A DNA stretch of 64,000 nucleotides. It comes from Cyphellophora europaea CBS 101466. Taxonomy: Eukaryota > Ascomycota > Eurotiomycetes > Chaetothyriales > Cyphellophoraceae. The position numbers and the translations under genes are program-made. The stretch's first letter is position 1. Each line of letters starts with the position of its first letter. Under the pieces are notes generated by a model, which was not told the origin of the DNA, did no database searches, and saw only the letters and a program-made list of their open reading frames with translations. Below are positions 44,087-53,619 of the stretch, in pieces. The stretch lies in assembly GCF_000365145.1 (NCBI RefSeq), contig NW_008481810.1:2170001-2234000 (forward strand), given 5' to 3'.

Positions 44087-46039
44087 ATGTCCTACTCCGG
44101 TTCCAACCATTCCGGCGACAAGCTCGACACTCGCTACAGCACGCCAGCTCCTGAGCTGGACGACCATCGCCGACGCCGAGCGACAAACCTCAATCCGCAG
44201 TCCCCCGAAATTCCAGCCCTCGCGGTTCAGCACCCAACCCCTAGACCGAGTGTGGCCGAGGGGAGCGAGATTACTGCCAGACTTGACGAAGCCTTGAAAA
44301 ACGCCGCCATTGGCAGCCCAAGTCCGGTCAACGCGCGAGACTTTGAGCAAGCCATCGAAGATGGCGACGATGAGATTGACGTGGTGTCGCCTATCAACAG
44401 GCCAGGAAAGCCACGCCAGTTTACCAATCGTGCTGGCCGTCCGATCAACATGGGCCGCCATGACCGCTCAAGGGACAGCTCCTCTTCGCGCTCTTCATCT
44501 CCGGCAAACTCGATCGAGGCCTTTGCTGAGCCACGCCGTCGCGCAAGGGCGAACACAATCGACAGCCGCGCCTCCTCTCCAAGCTTCAAAGCTCGTACCT
44601 TCTCTGACCATCAATCGCGGCGCCCCACCTTGAGCCAAATCAGCGCTCCAGCCAATGTAACTCAGCGGACTGACCGCGATGCCGACGAGCGCATGTCCTT
44701 CGTCGATGATGAACCAGGCAAGACACTGAAGATTGACTATGAGGAACTTGAGGAATTCGTTGCACTTTGCAATCAAGGCAAAATCCCCGATGACGATCCG
44801 ACCACCCAATCCGAGTCTGGCAGCAATGAAGGTTCGCCCAAAGTCTTTGAGGACATACGGCCTATGCAGGCCAGCGCTTCTGCACCCAATGTTGCTCTCA
44901 ACGGAGAGACCTTCTACGAGAAGCCCCTAACCAACCTGTCCAGCAACATGACTAGAGTCGAGCGCATTACAACTCGTGATGATGTCGTGCCCACCAACAG
45001 ATTCACATTCTTCTCTTCGGATGTGCGTACTCCGGTCAAAGCTCCTAAGCTTGGTGGCCTTCTCTCAGGAGACAATACGTTCCGCGACCTCTTCGAGGTC
45101 GGCGCTGAAGGTGGTGTCTGGTGGCTCGACGTTTCGAACCCGACTCGCCACGAGCTTGAGGCCATCTCAAAGGCTTTCAAGATCCATCGCCTCACCCGGG
45201 AGGATATTGAAATGCAAGAGCCTCGCGAGAAAGTTGAGCTGTTCCCACAGTACTACTTTGTCTGTTTTCGATCGTTCAATATGGACAAACACTCGGAGGA
45301 CTTCCTGGACCCGATTCATGTGTACATCATTGTCTGCCAGGATGGCGTGCTATCTTTCAGCTATACGCCCAACCCGCACGCTAAGAATGTGCGCCGCCGA
45401 ATCAACAAGCTGGGCGATTTCGTCTCGCTCGGTCCTGACTATATCTGCTATGCGATGATAGATGACATTGTGGATTGCTTCGCGCCTGTCATTCGCGATG
45501 CCGAGCAAGAGTCCGAGGATATTGAGGATCAGGTCTTCATCGCCCGCGAAGATGACCTTAGTGCGCTGCTCAAGCAGATTGGTACGTGCCGCAAGCGCGT
45601 GCTTAACATGATGCGCTTGCTCGGTGGAAAGGCAGACGTCATCAAGGGCTTTGCGAAGAGATGCAACGAGAGCTACGACATGACACCCCGTGGTGACATC
45701 GGGCTGTACCTAGGTGATATCCAGGATCACGTCGTCACTATGATGAGCAACCTTGGCCACGTCGAGAAGATGCTTTCACGAAGCCATGGCAACTATTTGG
45801 CGCAACTCAATGTTGACAGCATCATGAAGGGCAACGGTGTTAACAAGTCGCTCACGAAGATCACAATCGTGGCGACGGTGCTTGTGCCGCTCAATCTCAT
45901 CACCGGCCTCTTCGGCATGAACGTCCACGTCCCAGGCCAGGACATCGGCGGGTACGGATGGTTCTTTGGCATCTTGGGTTTCATTGCGCTGTTTGTCACG
46001 ACTGCACTAGGTGTGGCGAAAGCTCGGAGAATGATCTGA
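44087..46039 (+). CDS. CorA-type Mg2+ transporter (MNR2/ALR family)
   Basis: Divalent-cation channel of the CorA superfamily; fungal members act at the plasma membrane (Alr1) or vacuole (Mnr2). Intronless, 650 residues. The N-terminal about 300 residues are Ser/Pro/Arg-rich and cytosolic. The funnel domain begins near GVWWLDVSNPTRHELEAISK and has PREKVELFPQYYFVCFRSF and DPIHVYIIVCQDGVLSFSY. The two C-terminal membrane helices are VATVLVPLNLITGLFGMNVH, bearing the pore signature Gly-Met-Asn, and GWFFGILGFIALFVTTALGV. Organelle cannot be told from sequence. Confidence 0.94.
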   Translation: MSYSGSNHSGDKLDTRYSTPAPELDDHRRRRATNLNPQSPEIPALAVQHPTPRPSVAEGSEITARLDEALKNAAIGSPSPVNARDFEQAIEDGDDEIDVVSPINRPGKPRQFTNRAGRPINMGRHDRSRDSSSSRSSSPANSIEAFAEPRRRARANTIDSRASSPSFKARTFSDHQSRRPTLSQISAPANVTQRTDRDADERMSFVDDEPGKTLKIDYEELEEFVALCNQGKIPDDDPTTQSESGSNEGSPKVFEDIRPMQASASAPNVALNGETFYEKPLTNLSSNMTRVERITTRDDVVPTNRFTFFSSDVRTPVKAPKLGGLLSGDNTFRDLFEVGAEGGVWWLDVSNPTRHELEAISKAFKIHRLTREDIEMQEPREKVELFPQYYFVCFRSFNMDKHSEDFLDPIHVYIIVCQDGVLSFSYTPNPHAKNVRRRINKLGDFVSLGPDYICYAMIDDIVDCFAPVIRDAEQESEDIEDQVFIAREDDLSALLKQIGTCRKRVLNMMRLLGGKADVIKGFAKRCNESYDMTPRGDIGLYLGDIQDHVVTMMSNLGHVEKMLSRSHGNYLAQLNVDSIMKGNGVNKSLTKITIVATVLVPLNLITGLFGMNVHVPGQDIGGYGWFFGILGFIALFVTTALGVAKARRMI

Positions 46040-46731
46040 GACAGCCTTGTGGAGGTGAAGCGACGATACTGCGGAAAAGATTGGACTGGCAGTGAGTTGC
46101 ATGTTCTGGGATTGGTTTGTCCCATTGAAGTCGGAAATGACCCATGCAGTAATGAGGATGGGCACGAAGAAGATGCGAAATATACGGCCGGGTGGTGGAA
46201 AGGCTTGTACTGTTTGATTTTCGGTTTTTGCCTATACACTGACTGTTCGTGGACTTTGACACGGCCACACGCGTGGTAGATGTGCTAGAGCACATCTCGT
46301 TGTGCTCCCCCTAATTAGTTATGTCTCCTTGCGCATGTTAGCTGTGTAGCTTATATGAATACAAAGCTCGCTCTCTCTCACCTAAAGTCCTCTGTCATCT
46401 CGCGCTGAATGAAGCCAATTGCTTCTCATCTTCTACATTCCATCTTCCACGCACTTTCTTCGGCGATGGCGCGGTCCTCTCAACATAGTAGGATAGATCG
46501 GGCGCTCCGAACTTTTCAGGTAGAAGCAAACAAAGCACGAGTCCAAGCAGCCAGAGATCGGAGGATAGAAACAGGGGGAAGGGGGGCACCACAGCGGCTT
46601 TTGCTACTCGCACAGTATGAAGACTACTTACACAGAAGCACCTGCCCCAATCACCACGACTCTTTGCTCCTGCTCAGAATCTGGAAAAAGATTCTACTTT
46701 CATTAAACTCCCGCTCCACAAACAGCCCGGC
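46040..46731. other. Convergent 3' region
   Basis: 692 bases between the converging Mg2+ transporter and PDX1 genes. A + strand frame crossing 46409-47029 is antisense to PDX1 and not supported. Confidence 0.45.
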
Positions 46732-48048
46732 TTATAGTACTAGCCTTCCGGGCTCGATCTGCAGCACGGTCTTGACCCGCTCCAAGAATGTCCGCGCCCT
46801 CTTCTCCTCGCCTACTGGGACGGTGACTGAGAAGACGTTCATGGCGCCACCTGTCGTCATTATGCTGCCGCCTAGAGGGCTGCTGAGCGTGGCGGAGCTC
46901 GATATGCGCCTGTTTGTGGGCCTGGTGTTACCAGCGAGGATGTCGATGATGTCAGGCTTCTTCACCGCTCGCGGTGGAGCGGCGCGTGTAAAGGATGTGG
47001 GAGGAAGGGCGCTGATCTGTGGAAGGTAGCTGCCCGTGGAGGTGGTAGGGATAGAGTCCAGACCAAGGACGGCGTTGAAGAGCTCGTCGCTGCTAGGCTT
47101 CGTGCCTCTAGGACGCGGAAGATCGTCGTTGGCCAGGTCGACCGCTCTCGCGAGAAAGGTGCTGAGTGGAATGGTGACGCCCAACGTGTCGGCCATTTTC
47201 TGCTGGACCTTGAGGACTTCGGAGAGGGAGATGGGGAGGGTTATTGAAGTCGTGGGCTGGGGTTGGGGTGGACGTTCTGCGGCTGCTGATGACTTGGACG
47301 GGGCGGGCTTTTGCTCGAGGAGCTTGATGTTGGAAAGATCGAGGTGGGCTAGGTGGGTGATGCGTTTGGATTGTTCTTGTGGATATGTGGAAGAGATGCT
47401 GCCTAGGTAGGCGAGGACGTCACCTTTCAGCAAGCGGTTGTTGGGACCAGTGGCGGGGATTTTGGGTATGTCACTGTCGGAGATGTGGTTTTCGTGTAGG
47501 AGGGCAATGACAGACGGGTATAGTGGGTATTTCGGATTCTGGCCAGGGCCAGCAGGCGGCTTCTCGGAGCATTTGGAGGGTGCCTTCTTCGGTGGCTCTT
47601 TGGCTTGCTTCTCCGGCGGAGGTGCGGCATCGGAAGCCTCTGCATCCTTGCTGCTCTCGGATTCGATGGGCTTTGAGTCATCGGGAGGAATCTCGAGTGA
47701 GGAGACATCATCGCCGGCGTCACCGAGCACTGCTATGCGCGTGCCGACCTTGACACCTTTTGCGCCGTCCTGTGCGAAGATCTTGGCCATGACCCCATCA
47801 TCCTGAGCCTCGACGTCGATGGTGGCTTTGTCTGTCTCAATTTCCAGCAAGATGTCGCCAACGGAGAAGGAGTCGCCTTCTTTGACCTTCCAGCTCGCTA
47901 CATTGCCCTCGGTCATGGTGGGTGACATGGCAGGCATTGTCATATTGTGCGCTGCTAGATTCGAGGACGCAGTGGAAAACGAGCGGACTGCGCATGGTTG
48001 AGCTCGGAGCTGGCGAACCAGCAGACGAGCAGACTGTCGGCCAGCCAT
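46732..48048 (-). CDS. PDX1: Pyruvate dehydrogenase complex protein X
   Basis: Mitochondrial E3-binding protein that anchors dihydrolipoamide dehydrogenase to the pyruvate dehydrogenase core. From the ATG at 48048 it is 438 residues and intronless. The presequence is Arg-rich (MAGRQSARLLVRQLRAQP, RSFSTASS). The lipoyl domain lies at about 35-115 with the lipoylated Lys in EIETDKATIDVE. A Pro/Lys-rich linker follows. The peripheral-subunit binding domain is at about 185-225 (VIALLHENHISDSDIPKI and GPNNRLLKGDVLAYLG). The C-terminal part resembles the acyltransferase fold only weakly and lacks its HxxxDG catalytic motif, as in fungal protein X. Upstream in-frame codons to 48387 lack the presequence pattern and are excluded. 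Confidence 0.94.
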   Translation of the reverse strand: MAGRQSARLLVRQLRAQPCAVRSFSTASSNLAAHNMTMPAMSPTMTEGNVASWKVKEGDSFSVGDILLEIETDKATIDVEAQDDGVMAKIFAQDGAKGVKVGTRIAVLGDAGDDVSSLEIPPDDSKPIESESSKDAEASDAAPPPEKQAKEPPKKAPSKCSEKPPAGPGQNPKYPLYPSVIALLHENHISDSDIPKIPATGPNNRLLKGDVLAYLGSISSTYPQEQSKRITHLAHLDLSNIKLLEQKPAPSKSSAAAERPPQPQPTTSITLPISLSEVLKVQQKMADTLGVTIPLSTFLARAVDLANDDLPRPRGTKPSSDELFNAVLGLDSIPTTSTGSYLPQISALPPTSFTRAAPPRAVKKPDIIDILAGNTRPTNRRISSSATLSSPLGGSIMTTGGAMNVFSVTVPVGEEKRARTFLERVKTVLQIEPGRLVL

Positions 48049-48832
48049 GCTAGTATTGGCGATTAGGCAGACCTTGAAGTCTTTAGAGGCACAAATGAGC
48101 TCTGGAGAGGTGCCTCTACAAGGTCGTGTCCAGAGCGCGTGAACAGTGCGATAATGTTGGGGATGGGGGAAGCTCTCACGGAACAAGGATAAACTAGCGC
48201 ATCGGATGCCAAGAGTTGATAAGGCTACAAGGCTGCGTAGCTGTGGCTCACCAACAGTGGCGAGTGGGAATCCCTGGCACTGGAACCCCGTAAAATCAAC
48301 GGTGTGGCTTAATCGGCAGACGACGGGAGGGTTTCCCTTGGATTGTTGCAATGTGTTACATAAGTCGTAGACAGTAGTACTATACATGCAATGACCATAG
48401 TTGTAACTTGATCGGACTCTTGAAATTCCCCAAGTCCGGCAGCAGGGGAACGGCGGCCTGGGTGGGGTCTACTCAAGTACCCCGATGCTGAACCCCTGGG
48501 CGTGCTTGGACCCTTCTCGATGGCCTAGATCCAACTGATGCTCGATAAGGTTCACTCTTGTCTAGTTCTCGGCCGCCGCAAGGACAAGATTTGGCATGGC
48601 AGCACCAGTGACCCTCCTCGGCCAGTACAGATGAATTGCATCTCCGAATTTGCATGTCGACCATCGATTTTCCCATCAGCGTCTTGTCACCTGGTCAGTT
48701 GGTCGACATTGAGGACGAAGGCTAGAGAGACTACATCCGACGCTCGATCCCATCCGCCGAGTCGGTTGCCACGACTCCCTTGGCTGCCGCCTGTCCATTA
48801 CGGGCGGGTTCCATTGCCATTGCACAACTGTA
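48049..48832. promoter_or_regulatory. Divergent PDX1/histidine kinase promoter
   Basis: 784 bases between the two divergent starts. No gene seen. Confidence 0.4.
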
Positions 48833-51800
48833 ATGGAATCGCCCAAGGACCGCAGAGCGCGCTTACGTTTACGAGAGCTGTCCAGGTATTATTGTGCAAC
48901 TGCACATCTGCCTCAACCAGATCTCAAGTATGATGGAAGGCCTGGACTTGACGCGGCTTTCGTCCCTGCCAAACCCGCCTTGTCTACAGATCACCTCCTT
49001 ACCGGCCTGGCTCAACTGGCGGCGCTTCGCCTCAAGTGCGATAGAGCGTTCATCAGCATCATCGATGAACACAACCAGCACATAATTGCAGAAGCAACCC
49101 GCACCATTTCACCCTTTGATCAGAACGATCATGAGCCTGGTGATGCCATCATCGTTGGCGCACAGACAGTCCCCCTCTCTTCTGGCTTGTGCCCACCATC
49201 CCTAGCTATATTTTCCGGTTTCGGCCAGCCCGCGTTCCAGAGCTCAGCCGCCCAAGCAGATGAGAATCATGTATGCATTCCTGATTTGCTGCACGAACCA
49301 CGAATCAGCTCCGCGTCGGCATCGCGAATGTTCCCGTTGATGCTACGATATTACCTTGAGGTGCCCCTTCGATCAGTGTCCGGCTACGCTGTAGGCTCAA
49401 TATGCGTCGCCGATTCAACAGTCCGCGCCCCAAACACCAAGGACATTGCGGCTCTTCAGCGCATGTCTGATCTTGTTGTACAACACTTGGGGCGCATTCG
49501 CTTGAAAGAAGACCATGGGCGAGCTGAACGTATATTGGAAGGCCTGGGACATTTTATTCAAGGAAAGAATAGTCTCTCAGCTTGGTCCAAGGAAACGGCT
49601 GGTCAAGACGACATCCCGGATGCCTACCGAATGTCTTCACAGCTCGCCTCGATCGACTTTATGCGCGATGTCGCCAATAGCGAATCTAGCCCCGGAACTG
49701 CTACCTCGGAGATACTTGCCACAGCATCTCCTTCGGCGCCTCAATTGACACCATCCGTAAGCTCGGTATCTGCTGTAACAACACCTGCCACTTCGACCGG
49801 ACCGTCGTTGACTGAGGCGCCGCGAAAGCTGGCCTTAGGCGTCGATCCTACAGATTTTCATGTGGGTTATGATCAAGAACCCGCGAATGATAAGAGACGG
49901 TCCGCTACTGCCTCCTTCAAGGTCAGCCAAACATTCTCGAGAGCGGCAAATCTTCTCAGGGAAAGCATGGATCTGGACGCAACTTCATTTCTGGAGATAC
50001 CGCAGAATGAACGCTTCAGAAACAATAGGCGGTCGAAACCTTCTCCCAAGCGAGATGCAGACAAACCTTCCTCCATGTCGTCACCCGTTACCTCGGGAGA
50101 TACGGACCAGTCGACCGACACATCGGGGGACGCAGCTCTAGATCCTCAGACTACAGCTGGGAGAGTCTCTACTCCTTATGCAGCGGATGCAGACTGCCGC
50201 CGGCTGGGCTACGCCTCACGAACGAGTTCCAGCCTTGCGGGCAGCGAAACGTCACACGGCTTCCTGACCATTCCTGCATCTCTGTTGGCTCGTTTAAGCA
50301 CAAAATACCCTCGGGGCCATATTTTCACTTTCGACAGCCTCGGGGCCATCTCGTCCGAGGAAGAAAGGCGAGAAGGTAGTACAGAAGCTTCTCAAAACTC
50401 GGCACGCCCAAACAGTCTGTCTACGAAGCTGTACAAACTTTTCCCGTCCGCTGCGAGCATGATCTTTTTACCGTTGTACGACAACGAGAGACAGCAGGTC
50501 TACGCCGGCTTCCTGGGATGGACAACCGATCCATCTCGTGGCCTCCTTAAAAACGAGAAGGTGTTCGTCTCCGGATTTGCCGACAGCGTCATGTGCGAGG
50601 TCATGCGTCTTGAAGCGTTAGCGACAGACAAAGCAAAGTCCGATTTCATCTCATCTATCAGCCATGAGCTCCGTTCGCCGCTGCATGGTGTCCTTGCTGC
50701 TAGCCAGCTTCTCAGTGAAGCTCCTACGTCTCCCAAGCAAATGGAATTCCTGCAGATGATAGATACCTGTGCCCGAACGTTATTGGACACCATGAATCAC
50801 CTCCTTGATCATGCCAAAATCAACAATCTCACACAAGAACGCGTCCGCCGGCATCGACGGGCAGTACCCAAAGCAATCGATTCAAAGGACCTGTCTGAGA
50901 TTACACGACTGAATCTACTATCAGTGGTGGAGGAAACAGTTGTTAGCATGGCAGCAAGCAGCAAGCAGTTACTCCGGAAACACGGACGCACTGATTCGGG
51001 CTTGTCACCTTTGCACGACCGCAGTGCCTCCCTGGATCAAGACGACACCTTGTCTATTCCCATCATCCTCAACATTACCAAGCAAGATTGGTGGACTATT
51101 CAGTCTGAGCCTGGCTCTTGGAGACGCATCATCATGAATTTGATTGGAAACTCTCTCAAATATACTCAGACCGGACATGTCAGTGTGAGCCTAGCCTGTC
51201 GAGATGCGCGCAAGTCTGGAGGAAGAGGCGTCGCCGAATTGAAAGTATCCGACACTGGACAGGGTATATCGGAAGAATACCTCAAACATCGTCTCTTCAC
51301 TCCTTTCGCACAGGAGAACAACTTGTCCGTTGGCGCAGGATTGGGCTTAAGCCTAGTCCAAAAGATCGTGTCGTCCCTCGGGGGCCAGATCGAGGTTCAC
51401 AGCGAAGTTGGCACGGGAACCGAGATACTCGTCAAGGTGCCACTCGATATCTCCGACCATGCGCAACGGGTCGAGAATCTGGGAATGGCCGATAACGAAG
51501 AATTGCTCGCGCGGACGCGCGGGCGGACCTTCCAATTCCTAGGCTTTGATGACCGTCCGTCTCTACACGAGCAGTCGACAGGGATACCAAGCCCGAGGAC
51601 CAGGGCTTTGATTGAGATGCAAGCATCACTGACCAATACATTGACGACCTGGTTCGGAATGCGTGCCGCGGCCACAGAGGCGGAGATCTGCATCATTGAA
51701 GAACGGCTACTAAGAAGCGAATTGGACACATATGACCACAAGAATCATCGCCTTCTCGTCGTTGGTCTCGATGGACGAAACAACATCGTTGATAGACTGC

Positions 51801-52555
51801 AGCAGGCTAGTTCGGCTTACCTCCTCCCTCCAGCTGGCCCGAACCGGATCGCTCAAGTACTTCTGGAGCTTCTGAATTTCAATGAGCAGTTGCAGGGAAA
51901 GGTCGATATCCAGGATTCGCCGATGCAAAGCGTGCCCGCTCGACCAAAGCTTTCGTCTGCTATCTCGAACGGCAGTGGCGACTCCTTTTTCCCCACAATA
52001 AATCCACTGACCGGTTCGTGGGAGTCACTCCAGACCGATTCGGTAGCCACCCTCACGCCTGCAGGCTACCAGACTCCAGCGACCCCGGCCACAGAAGCTG
52101 TCTTGCTGGTTGATGATAACGACATCAATCTCCGCATACTAGTGGCTTCGGTGTCAAAGCTAGGTCTTGAAAAGCGTGGCATCTCCTGTCTGACAGCTGT
52201 CAACGGTAAGGAAGCGCTCGATAAATACATTGCGGCAGTCTCGGCGGGTACCCGAATCAGCATGATCTTTATGGATATCTCAATGCCAGTCATGGACGGT
52301 TTCACCGCAACGCGTCGGATTCGTGAGTACGAGAAAAGCAGAGGGATGAGGCGCGAGTGGCGCAGCAAAATCATCGCCTTGACAGGGTTGGCAAGTGCCG
52401 AGGCGCAAAGTGAAGTTGAAGGCGCTGGTTTCAACCTCTACCTACGCAAGCCAGCCACTATAGCGAGGATCAGGGCCATTCTTGAAGACGACGGGGTCAG
52501 AGACATGCCAGATCAAAAGTATGTTGGCTCTCCGGCCATAACCCCTGAAGTATGA
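48833..52555 (+). CDS. Hybrid histidine kinase with GAF domain
   Basis: Sensor of a fungal multistep phosphorelay, expected to pass phosphate through an HPt protein (Ypd1) to Ssk1/Skn7-type regulators. Intronless, 1240 residues. No membrane segment is seen, so it is probably cytosolic. A GAF-like sensor domain occupies about 60-225 (RAFISIIDEHNQHIIAEATR, YLEVPLRSVSGYAVGSICVA). A long Ser-rich linker follows. The phosphoacceptor is His611 in SISHELRSPLHG. ATPase boxes: N-box with Asn at 769 (IIMNLIGNSLKYTQ), DTGQGIS, LFTPFAQENN and GAGLGLSLVQKI. The receiver domain is at about 1088-1225: LLVDDNDINL, phosphoacceptor Asp1148 in MIFMDISMPVMDG, and the Lys in LYLRKPA. Ligand unknown. Confidence 0.95.
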   Translation: MESPKDRRARLRLRELSRYYCATAHLPQPDLKYDGRPGLDAAFVPAKPALSTDHLLTGLAQLAALRLKCDRAFISIIDEHNQHIIAEATRTISPFDQNDHEPGDAIIVGAQTVPLSSGLCPPSLAIFSGFGQPAFQSSAAQADENHVCIPDLLHEPRISSASASRMFPLMLRYYLEVPLRSVSGYAVGSICVADSTVRAPNTKDIAALQRMSDLVVQHLGRIRLKEDHGRAERILEGLGHFIQGKNSLSAWSKETAGQDDIPDAYRMSSQLASIDFMRDVANSESSPGTATSEILATASPSAPQLTPSVSSVSAVTTPATSTGPSLTEAPRKLALGVDPTDFHVGYDQEPANDKRRSATASFKVSQTFSRAANLLRESMDLDATSFLEIPQNERFRNNRRSKPSPKRDADKPSSMSSPVTSGDTDQSTDTSGDAALDPQTTAGRVSTPYAADADCRRLGYASRTSSSLAGSETSHGFLTIPASLLARLSTKYPRGHIFTFDSLGAISSEEERREGSTEASQNSARPNSLSTKLYKLFPSAASMIFLPLYDNERQQVYAGFLGWTTDPSRGLLKNEKVFVSGFADSVMCEVMRLEALATDKAKSDFISSISHELRSPLHGVLAASQLLSEAPTSPKQMEFLQMIDTCARTLLDTMNHLLDHAKINNLTQERVRRHRRAVPKAIDSKDLSEITRLNLLSVVEETVVSMAASSKQLLRKHGRTDSGLSPLHDRSASLDQDDTLSIPIILNITKQDWWTIQSEPGSWRRIIMNLIGNSLKYTQTGHVSVSLACRDARKSGGRGVAELKVSDTGQGISEEYLKHRLFTPFAQENNLSVGAGLGLSLVQKIVSSLGGQIEVHSEVGTGTEILVKVPLDISDHAQRVENLGMADNEELLARTRGRTFQFLGFDDRPSLHEQSTGIPSPRTRALIEMQASLTNTLTTWFGMRAAATEAEICIIEERLLRSELDTYDHKNHRLLVVGLDGRNNIVDRLQQASSAYLLPPAGPNRIAQVLLELLNFNEQLQGKVDIQDSPMQSVPARPKLSSAISNGSGDSFFPTINPLTGSWESLQTDSVATLTPAGYQTPATPATEAVLLVDDNDINLRILVASVSKLGLEKRGISCLTAVNGKEALDKYIAAVSAGTRISMIFMDISMPVMDGFTATRRIREYEKSRGMRREWRSKIIALTGLASAEAQSEVEGAGFNLYLRKPATIARIRAILEDDGVRDMPDQKYVGSPAITPEV

Positions 52556-53619
52556 AAGCGGAGGCCATGTTTTTGAACCCAGGAAGATGTTTAGCCCATT
52601 GAGGGTTGTGCATGCGCATGACTTTGGAGGAGTGGAAAATTTCCTCTAACAGCGATGTTTGGGGGACAACTCTGGTCTATATACGTATTCCAGCGAAGGA
52701 GTTCTGCAAGCAATACGGCGATACCCCTAAAGATAGCGATGTTCTCACTGAGAGTGGGAGGTGATGAAACGATCCCCCAGTACCAACATGGCAACGATTT
52801 ATGTCCAATTTATAACAGCTGTATCACTGTTTGAACCTAAGTGTTGCAAAAGAACAGGAGGCACGTTGCTCGTCGCGTGCGACACGCCTCGTCCAGTCAA
52901 GATATGGACGCAATGGGCCGTTCCAAACGCAGTTAGTCCGCTAACCCGCCAAGACGTTCACTGCCTGATCCGCCATCTACCCGTTAATCAATCCTCGACC
53001 CAGACACGCAGAGGAGCTAAGTAATTGGCATCATGACGGCCGAAACACAGGGGAAACAAAAGTCGAGCTGTAATGCAACCCCGTGTTCTTGCACATCGGA
53101 ATGAACACGACCTGTATGACCTTGGCCGTCATGTAGCGCAGCGTGAAACTCGTCCGCGTCAATGAGATACTGACAACTAAAGCTGAAAACGCCGTGTACG
53201 TCGAAGCCGAACATGCCATAACAGCCAACGTTCATGCCGATGAAGCATAAGCCAAAGTGACCCTGCGAAGGGGTTGTATGCTCGATCGGAAACAAGGTCG
53301 TACGGCATACCCGACCAGAAAGCCACATAGGGTGAGTGGCTGGTGATGGTAAGCTGAATTAATATAGCCATGATAACTTGCACGAAGCGTCTGCAAAGAT
53401 CGGTTACGGTGAACCTTGTCACCATTCCACGTGTTCTAGGGAGCTCCGTGCAGACTGCCCACGTGAAATGTCGTTCGTGAAGGAGATCGTTGAGCGGTCC
53501 TGAGGTGTCAGAAGCGTTGAATCAGAATGAGAAGTAGTCCTGAAGAAGGCCAGGCGTGTGTGTGAAGCAGTCAGTAGACACGAATGCGATTGGCCCCATC
53601 ATCAAGCGGTCCGTCCCCA
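52556..53619. other. Convergent intergenic region, no gene seen
   Basis: About 1.06 kb. Overlapping minus-strand frames at about 53017-53425 lack good starts and change frame repeatedly; no family is recognisable. This gap marks the change from conserved to accessory content. Confidence 0.45.

Noticed and set aside
46409..47029. 206-codon + strand frame
   Set aside because: Largely antisense to PDX1 with no recognisable domain.
53017..53425. Hydrophobic minus-strand frames resembling a small membrane protein
   Set aside because: Frames shift repeatedly, starts are weak and no splice model joins them; no family recognised.
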